Shown here: one piece after another, positions 1 to 7,141 of the stretch
Position numbering within the stretch: position 1 is the first letter of the stretch
Layout of the letters: each line of letters starts with the position of its first letter
Notes under the pieces: generated by a model
Told to the model about the DNA's origin: nothing
The model's database searches: none
What the model saw: only the letters and a program-made list of their open reading frames with translations
Translations under genes and position numbers: made by a program
DNA from: Actinoallomurus sp963850195
Lineage (GTDB): Bacteria; Actinomycetota; Actinomycetes; Streptosporangiales; Streptosporangiaceae
DNA: 64,000 bases
Assembly (NCBI GenBank): GCA_963850195.1
Contig: CAWKKD010000005.1
Location: 1,860,001-1,924,000 of the forward strand
Reading direction: 5' to 3'

Positions 1-1000
1 TGCGGGCGAAGTCCGGCTGCACCTCGTTCTTGCGGTCGGCGCGTACCAGTACGACGGACATGTCGTCCCGCTTGCGGACCTGCAGGCGCTCCCACATCTT
101 GCCGAGGCGCTGCGCCGCGCGCAGGCACGGCAGGTCGGGCGTCACGGTCACCAGCACGGTGTCCGAGAGCTCGATCGCGACCGCGCTGGCCTCGGTCATG
201 TAGGCGCCGCAGTCGATGATCACAACGTCGTACCGCGACCGCAGCCCGCTCAGGATCTGGCGTGCGGCGCGCGCGGACACGTCCTCGGCCTGTTCGCCCT
301 CGGCCGGCGCCAGCAGGACGTGCGGTCCGTCCCGGTGGATGTAGAGCGCCTCACCGAGGATGACGCCGTCGAGCTCGGCCGCCGTGGCCATCAGGTCGGC
401 GATGCTCCGACGGTGGGTGATGTCCAGGTAGCTCGGGATGTCGCCCTTCTGCAGGTCCAGGTCGACGATGCAGACCTGCTGCTTGTCGGCGACCGCCCGC
501 AGCGCGAGCTGGACCGTGAGCGTGGTGGCGCCGGTGCCGCCCTTGGCACCGCACACCGAGAGCATCCGGCCCATCCGGGTGGGCATGACGCCGGTGCTGG
601 CCGGGTCGAAGTGCCGTCGCATCGTGCGCGACCACTCCGCGGCCGACCCGATCCGGCTCTGCAGCTCGGCCTGGCTGGACTCCGCGGAGACCACTCCGCG
701 CGCCCCGGCCTCCATCGCCGCCCCGTAGATCTCCGCCGAGGCGTCGTCGGCGATGACGACGACCGCGAGGTGCGGGTGCCGCATCGCGAGCTCGCGAATG
801 AGGTCCATCGCGGACGAGCCCTCGATCTCGAAGTGCACCAGCACCACGTCGAGCAACGGGTCCTGGTTCGCGGCACTCACGACATCGGCGGCGGTGGTCT
901 GTACGGCGACGATCTCAATGTCGTTCAGCTCGTCGACCTGCGTGCGCAGCGAGGCGGCCAGGCCACCATTGCCCGCGGCGAGCAGAACACGAACGCTCAT
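1..1000 (-). CDS. cpaE: CpaE/TadZ-like Flp pilus assembly ATPase (C-terminus off window)
   Basis: Reading the minus strand from an ATG at 1000 gives an uninterrupted frame of 333 codons that leaves the window. Residues 1-120 look like a CheY-like receiver fold (MSVRVLLAAG start, alternating hydrophobic strands). Residues 151-160 hold the deviant Walker A of the MinD/ParA class (GAKGGTGATT), followed by a VDLDLQ strand and a DVVIIDCGAY Walker B-like strand. This order is that of TadZ/CpaE, which localises the tad pilus machine at the membrane. It lies 4 bp after cpaB on the same strand, so both are probably one operon. The family is clear; the C-terminus is not visible. Confidence 0.9.
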   Translation of the reverse strand, partial: MSVRVLLAAGNGGLAASLRTQVDELNDIEIVAVQTTAADVVSAANQDPLLDVVLVHFEIEGSSAMDLIRELAMRHPHLAVVVIADDASAEIYGAAMEAGARGVVSAESSQAELQSRIGSAAEWSRTMRRHFDPASTGVMPTRMGRMLSVCGAKGGTGATTLTVQLALRAVADKQQVCIVDLDLQKGDIPSYLDITHRRSIADLMATAAELDGVILGEALYIHRDGPHVLLAPAEGEQAEDVSARAARQILSGLRSRYDVVIIDCGAYMTEASAVAIELSDTVLVTVTPDLPCLRAAQRLGKMWERLQVRKRDDMSVVLVRADRKNEVQPDFAR

Positions 1001-1004
1001 CTCA

Positions 1005-1712
1005 TCACCTCGCTATCGGCGCGGCGCACACCGGACCCATGCGCTTGGTCACTTCGATGCCCTGGCCACCGATGAGGGCCAGCCTCACCTTGGTCGCGAA
1101 GCTCTCCGCGTAGGTGAGCTTGAGGCTGTCCGGGGCGCTCAGCGCGAACGTGACCGGAACCACCTGGGTGACGTCGTTCGGGTTCTGGCCACCGTTCTCC
1201 TTGCGCAGCTGGCCCACGTTGATCACCCGGGCCTTGGTGATGACGCGCATCGCGCACGACTTCTGCGAGGCACCGTTCTGCTGCTGGAAGGAGCCGTAGA
1301 TGTCAACGAGCATCCCGGGCTGCACCTTGCCGGCCACGCCGGTCTCGGCGTCGATCATGATCGCGATCTCGCGCTGGCCGGGCTGCAGGGTCGGGGCGTT
1401 GACGAACATGCCCTTCTCCAGCAGGGCGCCCTGCGGCACGTCCGTGGCCGCGACCTTTCCGGTCAGGTCCTGCAGGTCGGTGAGGAGCGCGTCTTTCGGC
1501 ATCCCCTTCGCCGTCACCTGCACCCGCTTCACCGCGGATTCGTCGACGGGGCTGTAGGCGGCGATGGGTTTCGTGAGCTGGAGAACGGAGATCTTCGTGC
1601 GGACCTCGGCGCGTACCGACCCCACGTATCCGACGACGCTCACGAACACGACGATCGCGCCGATGGTCGCCAAGATCAACAGTGCGGCTCCACGCCGCTG
1701 GCGGGGGTTCAT
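1005..1712 (-). CDS. cpaB: CpaB/RcpC-like Flp pilus assembly protein (SAF domain)
   Basis: 235 residues. A single membrane anchor (about residues 8-30, after the basic MNPRQRRG) is followed by an SAF-type domain (IAAYSPVDESAVKRVQV, then the PQGALLEKGMF strand) and a C-terminal RcpC/CpaB domain (VDIYGSF). CpaB/RcpC is a periplasmic or cell-surface component of the tad pilus secretin region; in actinobacteria, which lack an outer membrane, the role is less defined. Its position directly before cpaE supports the call. Confidence 0.87.
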   Translation of the reverse strand: MNPRQRRGAALLILATIGAIVVFVSVVGYVGSVRAEVRTKISVLQLTKPIAAYSPVDESAVKRVQVTAKGMPKDALLTDLQDLTGKVAATDVPQGALLEKGMFVNAPTLQPGQREIAIMIDAETGVAGKVQPGMLVDIYGSFQQQNGASQKSCAMRVITKARVINVGQLRKENGGQNPNDVTQVVPVTFALSAPDSLKLTYAESFATKVRLALIGGQGIEVTKRMGPVCAAPIAR

Positions 1713-1729
1713 CCGGCTTCCTTTCGGGG

Positions 1730-3022
1730 CTAAGGCACCGGGTGCCTGGGCATTGTGGTCTTACGGGCTCTGCTAGGCAGGCCGCTCCTTACCGTTCGAC
1801 CCGGCCGCCGGGTCCGGCGAGCCGGCGACCGGCCGCTCCTCCGGAGGGCGTACGGATCGGGCTGCGGACGATCCTCCGTCGTCATCGCGCGTCCGCCGGC
1901 CGAAGGTGACCGCACGAGCGTCGTCCGCCGACGGAGCCGGAGCGGTCCGCAGGACGCCCGGACGGAACGAGATCGAAGCCCCGCCCTCGGCGGCCATGGC
2001 CGCGTGGCGGGCATCCGCTCAGGGGTTCCGGCGTCGTCGGGGACCGCCGCCGCGCTTTCGGGCGGCGGCTCGTCCGACTCGGTCGGAAAGCTCGGTACGG
2101 CCGGCGGCTCCGGGGCCCGGCCGGGCAGGCCCGCCATGTCCGCGTGCGCTTCCACCTGGAACATCCCGCAGATCGCGCAGACCTCGAGCGCGCACGGCTG
2201 GCGGCACCACGGGCAGGTCCAGTAGCGGATCGACCGCACGACGTTGGACAGGGCCTGCGGGTGCCCGCTGAACGCGACGAACTCCACGTGCTTGCGGGTA
2301 CCCCAGAAGGCCGCGCCGAGGGGCTGGGCGGGAACGGTCTTGACCACCTGCGGGTGGAGGGCCGACGCGAGGTCCTGCTCGAAGCCCGCGAAGTCCGGTC
2401 CCTGCGGTGCGACCAGCAGGATCGGGTCGTCGGGCTGGAGGTCGGCCGTGCCGATCTGCCGCTTCCTGGTGAGCCGCTCGACCCTGGCCTTCGGTGCGGC
2501 CCACGCCAGGAATCCCGAGCCTGGGCTGTAGGAGGCCATGTGGTGGGTGAGCTTGATGTCCATGTGCTCGAGCTTGGCCACGGTGGCGACGCGGGCGCCC
2601 GAAAGGACCTCCTGCTGCAGCCGCCGGCCCAGCCCGGCGAGGTAGCCGATCTGCAGATGCGGCGCCGCGTGGGACAGCAGGTCTGCGACCAGGGAGCACG
2701 CGAGCGGCGGCAGGGCCAGCCCGATGCTCGCGACCTGGTCGGTGTCGAGCAGGCCCCGTACCAGCCGGATCAGCCGCTTCGCCGGCTCCCTCTGCCACTC
2801 GGGGTAGACGACGAGGATGCCCTCCGACGCGTCGGGGAGCCGCTGCGCGATCAAGTCCAGGAGCGCCAGGGCGGAGTCCGACGGCGAGGTCAGGTCAGGC
2901 CCCCGGAGGGCCTCCACGTTCGCGAAGTGACCGGTCGCCGGGATGTCTCCGAGGACAACAATGGCCCTCGCTGATCCTCCAGCCACAGCGCCCCTTCCTT
3001 CGTGGCCATTCGCGTCGATCAC
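1730..3022 (-). CDS. Unknown protein of the tad locus with a cysteine zinc-knuckle
   Basis: 430 residues from a GTG start; I do not recognise the family. Residues 19-260 look like a folded alpha/beta domain (AIVVLGDIPATGHF and ILVVYPEW strands). Five cysteines at 270, 273, 277, 282 and 285 (CPWCRQPC, CAICG) resemble a zinc ribbon. The following stretch is Pro/Glu/Ala-rich and then, after about residue 335, becomes strongly Arg-rich, which looks like out-of-frame translation. A neighbouring frame (1773-1997) gives a less biased tail, so the true C-terminus is uncertain. It is 17 bp upstream of cpaB in the same direction, so it may serve the same pilus system. Confidence 0.6.
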   Translation of the reverse strand: MIDANGHEGRGAVAGGSARAIVVLGDIPATGHFANVEALRGPDLTSPSDSALALLDLIAQRLPDASEGILVVYPEWQREPAKRLIRLVRGLLDTDQVASIGLALPPLACSLVADLLSHAAPHLQIGYLAGLGRRLQQEVLSGARVATVAKLEHMDIKLTHHMASYSPGSGFLAWAAPKARVERLTRKRQIGTADLQPDDPILLVAPQGPDFAGFEQDLASALHPQVVKTVPAQPLGAAFWGTRKHVEFVAFSGHPQALSNVVRSIRYWTCPWCRQPCALEVCAICGMFQVEAHADMAGLPGRAPEPPAVPSFPTESDEPPPESAAAVPDDAGTPERMPATRPWPPRAGLRSRSVRASCGPLRLRRRTTLVRSPSAGGRAMTTEDRPQPDPYALRRSGRSPARRTRRPGRTVRSGLPSRARKTTMPRHPVP

Positions 3023-3386
3023 ACGACAGTTCAGTTGAAGGCTGACGTTGAGCTCCGGTTCCGAAAAGCGCCACTAGAGGTGTATCGCTCGTCGTCACCA
3101 TGCAGATCTCAACTGTGGGCACCGATAGTTACATAAGGCACTTATCGGCACAAGAGTTTGTCGAAACCCCACCCACCCTCCGTCCACCTCGCCTGATTCG
3201 ACCGGCCGGGCCTGGTTTCGGGCAACCAGGACAGCAGGTCAGGCAGGTGAACCGGCGGAGACGGCCGGGTATCCGGCAGCCTTCGGGCCTGACCCTCTCG
3301 CCCTCTGATCCACCACCGCTCGAGCCCGCTGGGCCCTCCTATGGGCCCGCACATGGGCCCCGAATTGGGCCCATAATTGGGCCCGG
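3023..3386. other. Intergenic region, 364 bp
   Basis: No convincing gene on either strand. The right end holds the phased GGGCCC array described separately. The left part should carry the promoter of the minus-strand tad-locus genes; an AT-richer stretch around 3110-3170 (containing agttacataaggcactta) is the likeliest promoter area, but no clear -35/-10 pair could be assigned. Confidence 0.5.
3331..3384. repeat. Five GGGCCC palindromes at exact 12-bp spacing
   Basis: GGGCCC occurs at 3331, 3343, 3355, 3367 and 3379, each start exactly 12 bp from the last, separated by the different hexamers tcctat, gcacat, cgaatt and ataatt. The array begins 2 bp beyond the stop codon of the minus-strand membrane-protein gene at 3387. 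Any copy can pair with any other in RNA, so a multi-state 3' hairpin or terminator is possible. No T-tract is present. Confidence 0.85.
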
Positions 3387-3746
3387 TCAGGGAAGCACGA
3401 GGAAGGTCACCACCGCCGCGATGACGAGCGCGGGCACTACGGGGAGTAGTCCCTGCAGGATCGCGGGCCGTTCGCGGTAGCGGTCCCGGCGGCGCAGGAG
3501 CACCAGGAGCACCGTGCCGCAGGCGGCCCAGAGGAGCATGATCGGCAGGGCGAACAGCAGCAGCAGGGCGGCGGTATCGGCCTGCGACGGGACGCAGCCG
3601 AACCCCAGGCCCTTGCACTGCCCGGCGGGCGCGCTCTGGTCGCCGAAGACCTTGATCAACAGGAGTGCCACGAGCGGCAGTGCCGCGAAGACGAGCAGCG
3701 TGACGTGGGCGATCGCCGCACGCCGGGGATCGTCGTTCCGGTTCAT
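3387..3746 (-). CDS. Small three-helix membrane protein, function unknown
   Basis: 119 residues with three predicted membrane segments (about 12-33, 58-83 and 99-118) and a short extracytoplasmic loop with two cysteines (QCKGLGFGC) between helices 1 and 2, possibly disulfide-bonded. An Arg-rich loop (RRRDRYRERP) separates helices 2 and 3 and would be cytoplasmic. No family recognised. It appears monocistronic, with a strong hairpin upstream and a palindrome array directly after its stop. Confidence 0.6.
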   Translation of the reverse strand: MNRNDDPRRAAIAHVTLLVFAALPLVALLLIKVFGDQSAPAGQCKGLGFGCVPSQADTAALLLLFALPIMLLWAACGTVLLVLLRRRDRYRERPAILQGLLPVVPALVIAAVVTFLVLP

Positions 3747-3777
3747 GCGGGGTCTATGCCCGCAGATCTGACGATTT

Positions 3778-3819
3778 CACGCACGGGCCCGGACACGCGT
3801 GTACCCAGGCCCGTGCGTG
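3778..3819 (-). terminator. Strong hairpin, probable terminator of the NlpC/P60-like gene
   Basis: Perfect 12-bp inverted arms CACGCACGGGCC (3778-3789) and GGCCCGTGCGTG (3808-3819). The 18-nt loop contains a second palindrome, ACACGCGTGT. It lies just past the stop of the secreted protein encoded at 3824-4366. No T-run follows, as is usual for actinobacterial terminators. Confidence 0.65.
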
Positions 3820-3823
3820 GGGC

Positions 3824-4366
3824 TCAGCTGAGCACGTGGGGGTGGTAGGCGTGGAACTCGCTACCGGAGGTGAGGCCGTAGGTGAGGGTGCGGTGGTCGG
3901 TTCCGTAGCTGCCGCGCTGCTCATAGGCCATGTAGGAGCCGTGGGAGCCGTCGGTCCAGTTCTGGAAGATGACGACGTGGCGGGTGTTGCTGTCGCCGGT
4001 GGCGTCGATGACCAGGTCGCCGGGCTGCAGGGCGCTCATGGCGATGGGGTCGGAGACGGAGGATGCGGCGAGGCCGACGGTGTTGAGCCCGGGGGTCGCC
4101 AGGCCGAGGGCCATGGAGGCGTAGCCGGAGCAGTCCGTGCGGTAGCCGTTGTGGTAGGCGCTCTGGCTGTAGGGAATGCGCTGGTCGGTGTGGGGATGCC
4201 AGGTCTCGGCGTTGGCGAACACCTGCGAGGCCGAGATCGCCGGGGTGACGGCGGAGGCGGAGACGGGGGCGCTGGGGGTCGCCGCCTGGGCTGCCAGCGG
4301 CGCGAACGCGGCCGCGCCGGCGAAGGCGAGGGCCGCGAAACGCATGGTGAAACGGTTAGCGGACAT
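3824..4366 (-). CDS. Secreted NlpC/P60-like cysteine hydrolase
   Basis: 180 residues with a Sec signal peptide (MSANRFTMRFAALAFAG..., Ala-rich, cleavage near AQAA-TP at about residue 29). The mature protein is one small domain with the NlpC/P60 landmarks: DCSGYASMALG with the catalytic Cys, LQPGDLVI, and RHVVIF with the catalytic His, followed by a TYGLTSG region. These enzymes typically cut peptidoglycan stem peptides outside the membrane. No targeting module is attached. A good Shine-Dalgarno (aaggagt) sits just upstream of the ATG. Confidence 0.75.
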   Translation of the reverse strand: MSANRFTMRFAALAFAGAAAFAPLAAQAATPSAPVSASAVTPAISASQVFANAETWHPHTDQRIPYSQSAYHNGYRTDCSGYASMALGLATPGLNTVGLAASSVSDPIAMSALQPGDLVIDATGDSNTRHVVIFQNWTDGSHGSYMAYEQRGSYGTDHRTLTYGLTSGSEFHAYHPHVLS

Positions 4367-4559
4367 GAGGAACTCCTTTGGGGGTCACGTCCATTTACCC
4401 TTGCACCATAAGGCATGACCGATTATTTGACTCCCTGACAAAATTTTATTGGCAGCCGAATACGAAGAATCCAGGCCACCATCGACACTTTTCACGACCC
4501 GTTCGGCGCGTCAGACGGGTACGGTTCCGCGCACGCGCCGCCGGCCGTAGGGTTGGGCC

Positions 4560-6260
4560 ATGGTGGATGCCGTATCAGTCGTTGACCTGCTCAAAGACGC
4601 ACGTGATCGGCGTAACGCCCCGCTGGTCCTGGAGATCGATCTCAGCGACGGGATCGTGGAGGGACAGCCGGGCGACCCGGTCACCGCGCTGCTCAGCATG
4701 CGGCGCACTCATCTGCGCGACGTCCTCGAGGGGCTGCGCCGCGGGCGCACCGACCCACGGGTGAAGGCCCTCATCGTCAAGATCGGCGGCGGCCGGATCG
4801 GGCTGGCGATGGCGCAGGAGCTCCGCGACGCGGTGCGCGCGTTCCGCGACTCCGGCCGGCTCACCGTGGCGTGGGCCGAGTCCTTCGGCGAGGTGTCTCG
4901 CGGCACGGTCCCCTACTACCTGGCGACCGCGTTCGAGCGGATCTGCCTCCAACCCTCCGGCGACCTCGCGCTGACCGGCCTCGCGATGGAGGAGCCGTTC
5001 TTCAACGAGGCGCTCGGCAAGATCGGCGTCACGCCGCGCTTCGCCAAGCGGCACGAGTACAAGACGGCCGCCAACACGTTCATGGAGCGCACCTACACGC
5101 CCGAGCACGAGGAGATGTCGGGGCGTCTCCTCGCGTCGGCCGGCGAGCAGATCGTCGCCGGGATCGCCGCCGGGCGCGGGCTGCCGGAGGAGGAGGTGCG
5201 GGCGCTCATCGACCGCGCGCCGCTGCTCGGCACCGAGGCGCTCGAGGCGGGCCTGGTCGACCGGCTCGGCTACCGCGACGAGGTGTACGCGGAGCTGCGC
5301 GCCGCCGTCGGCGAGGACGCGCGGCTGCGCTACGTCTCCCGCTACAGCCGCGCGCAGGGCGTGGCCAAGCGGCTCCCCCAGCGCACCCAGGACGCGGTCG
5401 CGCTCATCCAGGGCCAGGGCCCGATCCGGCTCGGCCGCAGCGGGCGCAGCGCGATGCCCGGGCAGGGATCCTCGATCGGCTCGGAGACGATCGCGGCGGC
5501 GTTCCGCGCCGCGGTACGCGACGACAAGGTCAAGGCGATCGTCTTCCGCGTCGACAGCCCCGGCGGCTCGTACGTCGCCTCCGACACGATCTGGCGCGAG
5601 GTCGTACTCGCCCGCAAGGCCGGCAAGCCGGTGATCGTGTCGATGGGCAACGTCGCCGCGTCCGGCGGCTACTTCGTCGCCGCGCCCGCCGACGTCATCA
5701 TGGCCCAGCCCGGCACCCTCACCGGCTCGATCGGCGTGGTCTTCGGCAAGCCGGTCGTCGGCGAGCTGCTCGGTCGCCTCGGCATCGGCCTGGGCGCGGT
5801 CGAGGAGGGCGCGCACGCCCGGATGTACGCGCCGACCCGCGACTTCACCGACGAGGAGTGGACCCGCGTCAACGCCTTCCTCGACCGGGTCTATGACGAT
5901 TTCGTGGGCAAGGTCGCCGAGGGCCGCGACCTGACGCGCGAACGCGTCGACGAGCTGGCCCGCGGCCGCGTCTGGACCGGCGCCGACGCCCACGAGCGCG
6001 GGCTGGTCGACGAGCTGGGCGGCCTCGGCAAGGCCATCGACCTCGCACGCGAGCGGTCACGGCTGCCCGCGAACGCACCGGTACGCGTGTACCCGCACGT
6101 CTCGCCGCTGGACCGCCTGCGCCCGGCAGAGTCGAGCGAGGACCGTACGGCCGCGAGCGCACGCCTCGACGCCTGGGGTTCGATGTCGGTCCTGGCCGCA
6201 CGCGTGGGCCTGCCGACCGGCGGCCCGCTGATGCTCCCGGGCAGCTGGGAGATCCACTGA
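4560..6260 (+). CDS. sppA: Signal peptide peptidase SppA, long (tandem) form
   Basis: 566 residues, the two-repeat S49 peptidase architecture. The N-terminal half carries the likely general-base Lys (about residue 168, in HEYKTAANTF). The C-terminal half carries the nucleophile Ser (about residue 368, in NVAASGGYF), with FRVDSPGGS and LTGSIGVVFGK nearby. SppA degrades cleaved signal peptides at the membrane. Unlike the E. coli enzyme there is no evident N-terminal transmembrane helix, so this copy may be peripheral or cytosolic. The flavin reductase gene starts 2 bp after its stop, so the two are probably cotranscribed. Confidence 0.9.
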   Translation: MVDAVSVVDLLKDARDRRNAPLVLEIDLSDGIVEGQPGDPVTALLSMRRTHLRDVLEGLRRGRTDPRVKALIVKIGGGRIGLAMAQELRDAVRAFRDSGRLTVAWAESFGEVSRGTVPYYLATAFERICLQPSGDLALTGLAMEEPFFNEALGKIGVTPRFAKRHEYKTAANTFMERTYTPEHEEMSGRLLASAGEQIVAGIAAGRGLPEEEVRALIDRAPLLGTEALEAGLVDRLGYRDEVYAELRAAVGEDARLRYVSRYSRAQGVAKRLPQRTQDAVALIQGQGPIRLGRSGRSAMPGQGSSIGSETIAAAFRAAVRDDKVKAIVFRVDSPGGSYVASDTIWREVVLARKAGKPVIVSMGNVAASGGYFVAAPADVIMAQPGTLTGSIGVVFGKPVVGELLGRLGIGLGAVEEGAHARMYAPTRDFTDEEWTRVNAFLDRVYDDFVGKVAEGRDLTRERVDELARGRVWTGADAHERGLVDELGGLGKAIDLARERSRLPANAPVRVYPHVSPLDRLRPAESSEDRTAASARLDAWGSMSVLAARVGLPTGGPLMLPGSWEIH

Positions 6261-6262
6261 CG

Positions 6263-6748
6263 GTGATCCCGTCGCAGGACTTCACCGAGGCGCTCGCGAC
6301 GTTCGCGACCGGCGTGGTCGTCGTCACCGTGCGCGACGGCCGTGACGACATCGGCACCACCGTCACCGCGTTCGCCTCGGTCTCCCTCGAACCACCGATG
6401 GTGCTGATCTCCGTGGCCGCCGACTCCTACCTCAACGAGGTGCTCCACCGCTGCGACCGCTGGGCGGCGACCGTGCTGTCCGCCTCCCAGCGCGCGCTGG
6501 CCGGCCGCTTCTCCGCGGCCGGCCGGCCCAGCGCCCGGCTGCTCATCGCGGCCGTCCCGCACCACCGCGGCCCCCTGTCGGAGGGGCTGATCGTCGAGGA
6601 GGGCACGGCGGCCCTGGAGTGCGAGACCCACCACCGCATGCCGGCCGGCGACCACGTGCTGTTCGTCGCCGAGGTCGGCGCGGTCGACTACGTCGACCCC
6701 GGCCGCCCGCCGCTGATCCGGGTCAACCGCCGTTACCGGCCGATCTGA
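6263..6748 (+). CDS. Flavin reductase-like FMN-binding protein
   Basis: 161 residues from a GTG 2 bp after sppA. It has the HpaC/flavin reductase-like fold signatures: FATGVVVVT, GTTVTAFASVSLEPPMVLISV, and a C-terminal GDHVLFVAEV segment. Members reduce FMN/FAD with NAD(P)H for a partner monooxygenase. No partner oxygenase is adjacent, so the physiological acceptor is unknown. Confidence 0.83.
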   Translation: MIPSQDFTEALATFATGVVVVTVRDGRDDIGTTVTAFASVSLEPPMVLISVAADSYLNEVLHRCDRWAATVLSASQRALAGRFSAAGRPSARLLIAAVPHHRGPLSEGLIVEEGTAALECETHHRMPAGDHVLFVAEVGAVDYVDPGRPPLIRVNRRYRPI

Positions 6749-6750
6749 TC

Positions 6751-6770
6751 CGCCGTTCTCCGGCGTTTTT
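6751..6770 (+). terminator. Rho-independent terminator after sppA-flavin reductase
   Basis: CGCCG (6751-6755), a TTCTC loop, CGGCG (6761-6765), then TTTTT (6766-6770), starting 2 bp after the stop codon at 6746-6748. The short stem plus T-tract is a conventional intrinsic terminator. Confidence 0.7.
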
Positions 6771-7141
6771 CGTCGCCGTGGCACGGCGGCCATAGAACGC
6801 CGGAAAATCGCACTTTTCGCCCTGCCGCCACGCCCTCGTGACACTCATGCGCCCGTACGCGCCCCGGCGCTCGGCGGCTCACCTCCTTGACAGGTTCGCG
6901 GGGCTCAGGGGCCCGGCGCCCAAGGGGTGAGGGGCGCGGCGAGGGCACCCCTTACAGGGGAAATAGCTAATTCCAGACATTTTCCAGCTTTGCGACTCAC
7001 ATCGCCCTATGGGATAACTTCACGGTCCATTAGTGATACTTGTCCCTAGGTTTCACTCGCGGCGGCTGCGAGTGTCTCTACTCGGAACGCACGGCACGGG
7101 AACTCTCCCGGACCGCCACTTCCGAGCAGAGGACACGACCG
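6771..7141. other. Intergenic region upstream of the lanthipeptide cluster
   Basis: No gene is supported. The AT-richer segment from about 6960 to 7050 (ggggaaatagctaattcc ... ttagtgatacttg) is the probable promoter and regulator-binding region of the lanthipeptide operon. In ram/amf systems the LuxR-type activator binds repeats upstream of ramC/amfT; I could not define such repeats here by eye. Confidence 0.5.

Noticed and set aside
4367..4559. Possible ydaO-type riboswitch upstream of the NlpC/P60-like gene
   Set aside because: Secreted cell-wall hydrolases in actinomycetes often carry one, but no conserved core elements could be identified in this 193-bp AT-rich leader.
4575..5993. Long open frame antisense to sppA
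   Set aside because: Typical shadow of a high-GC gene on the other strand; sppA has the full set of S49 motifs.
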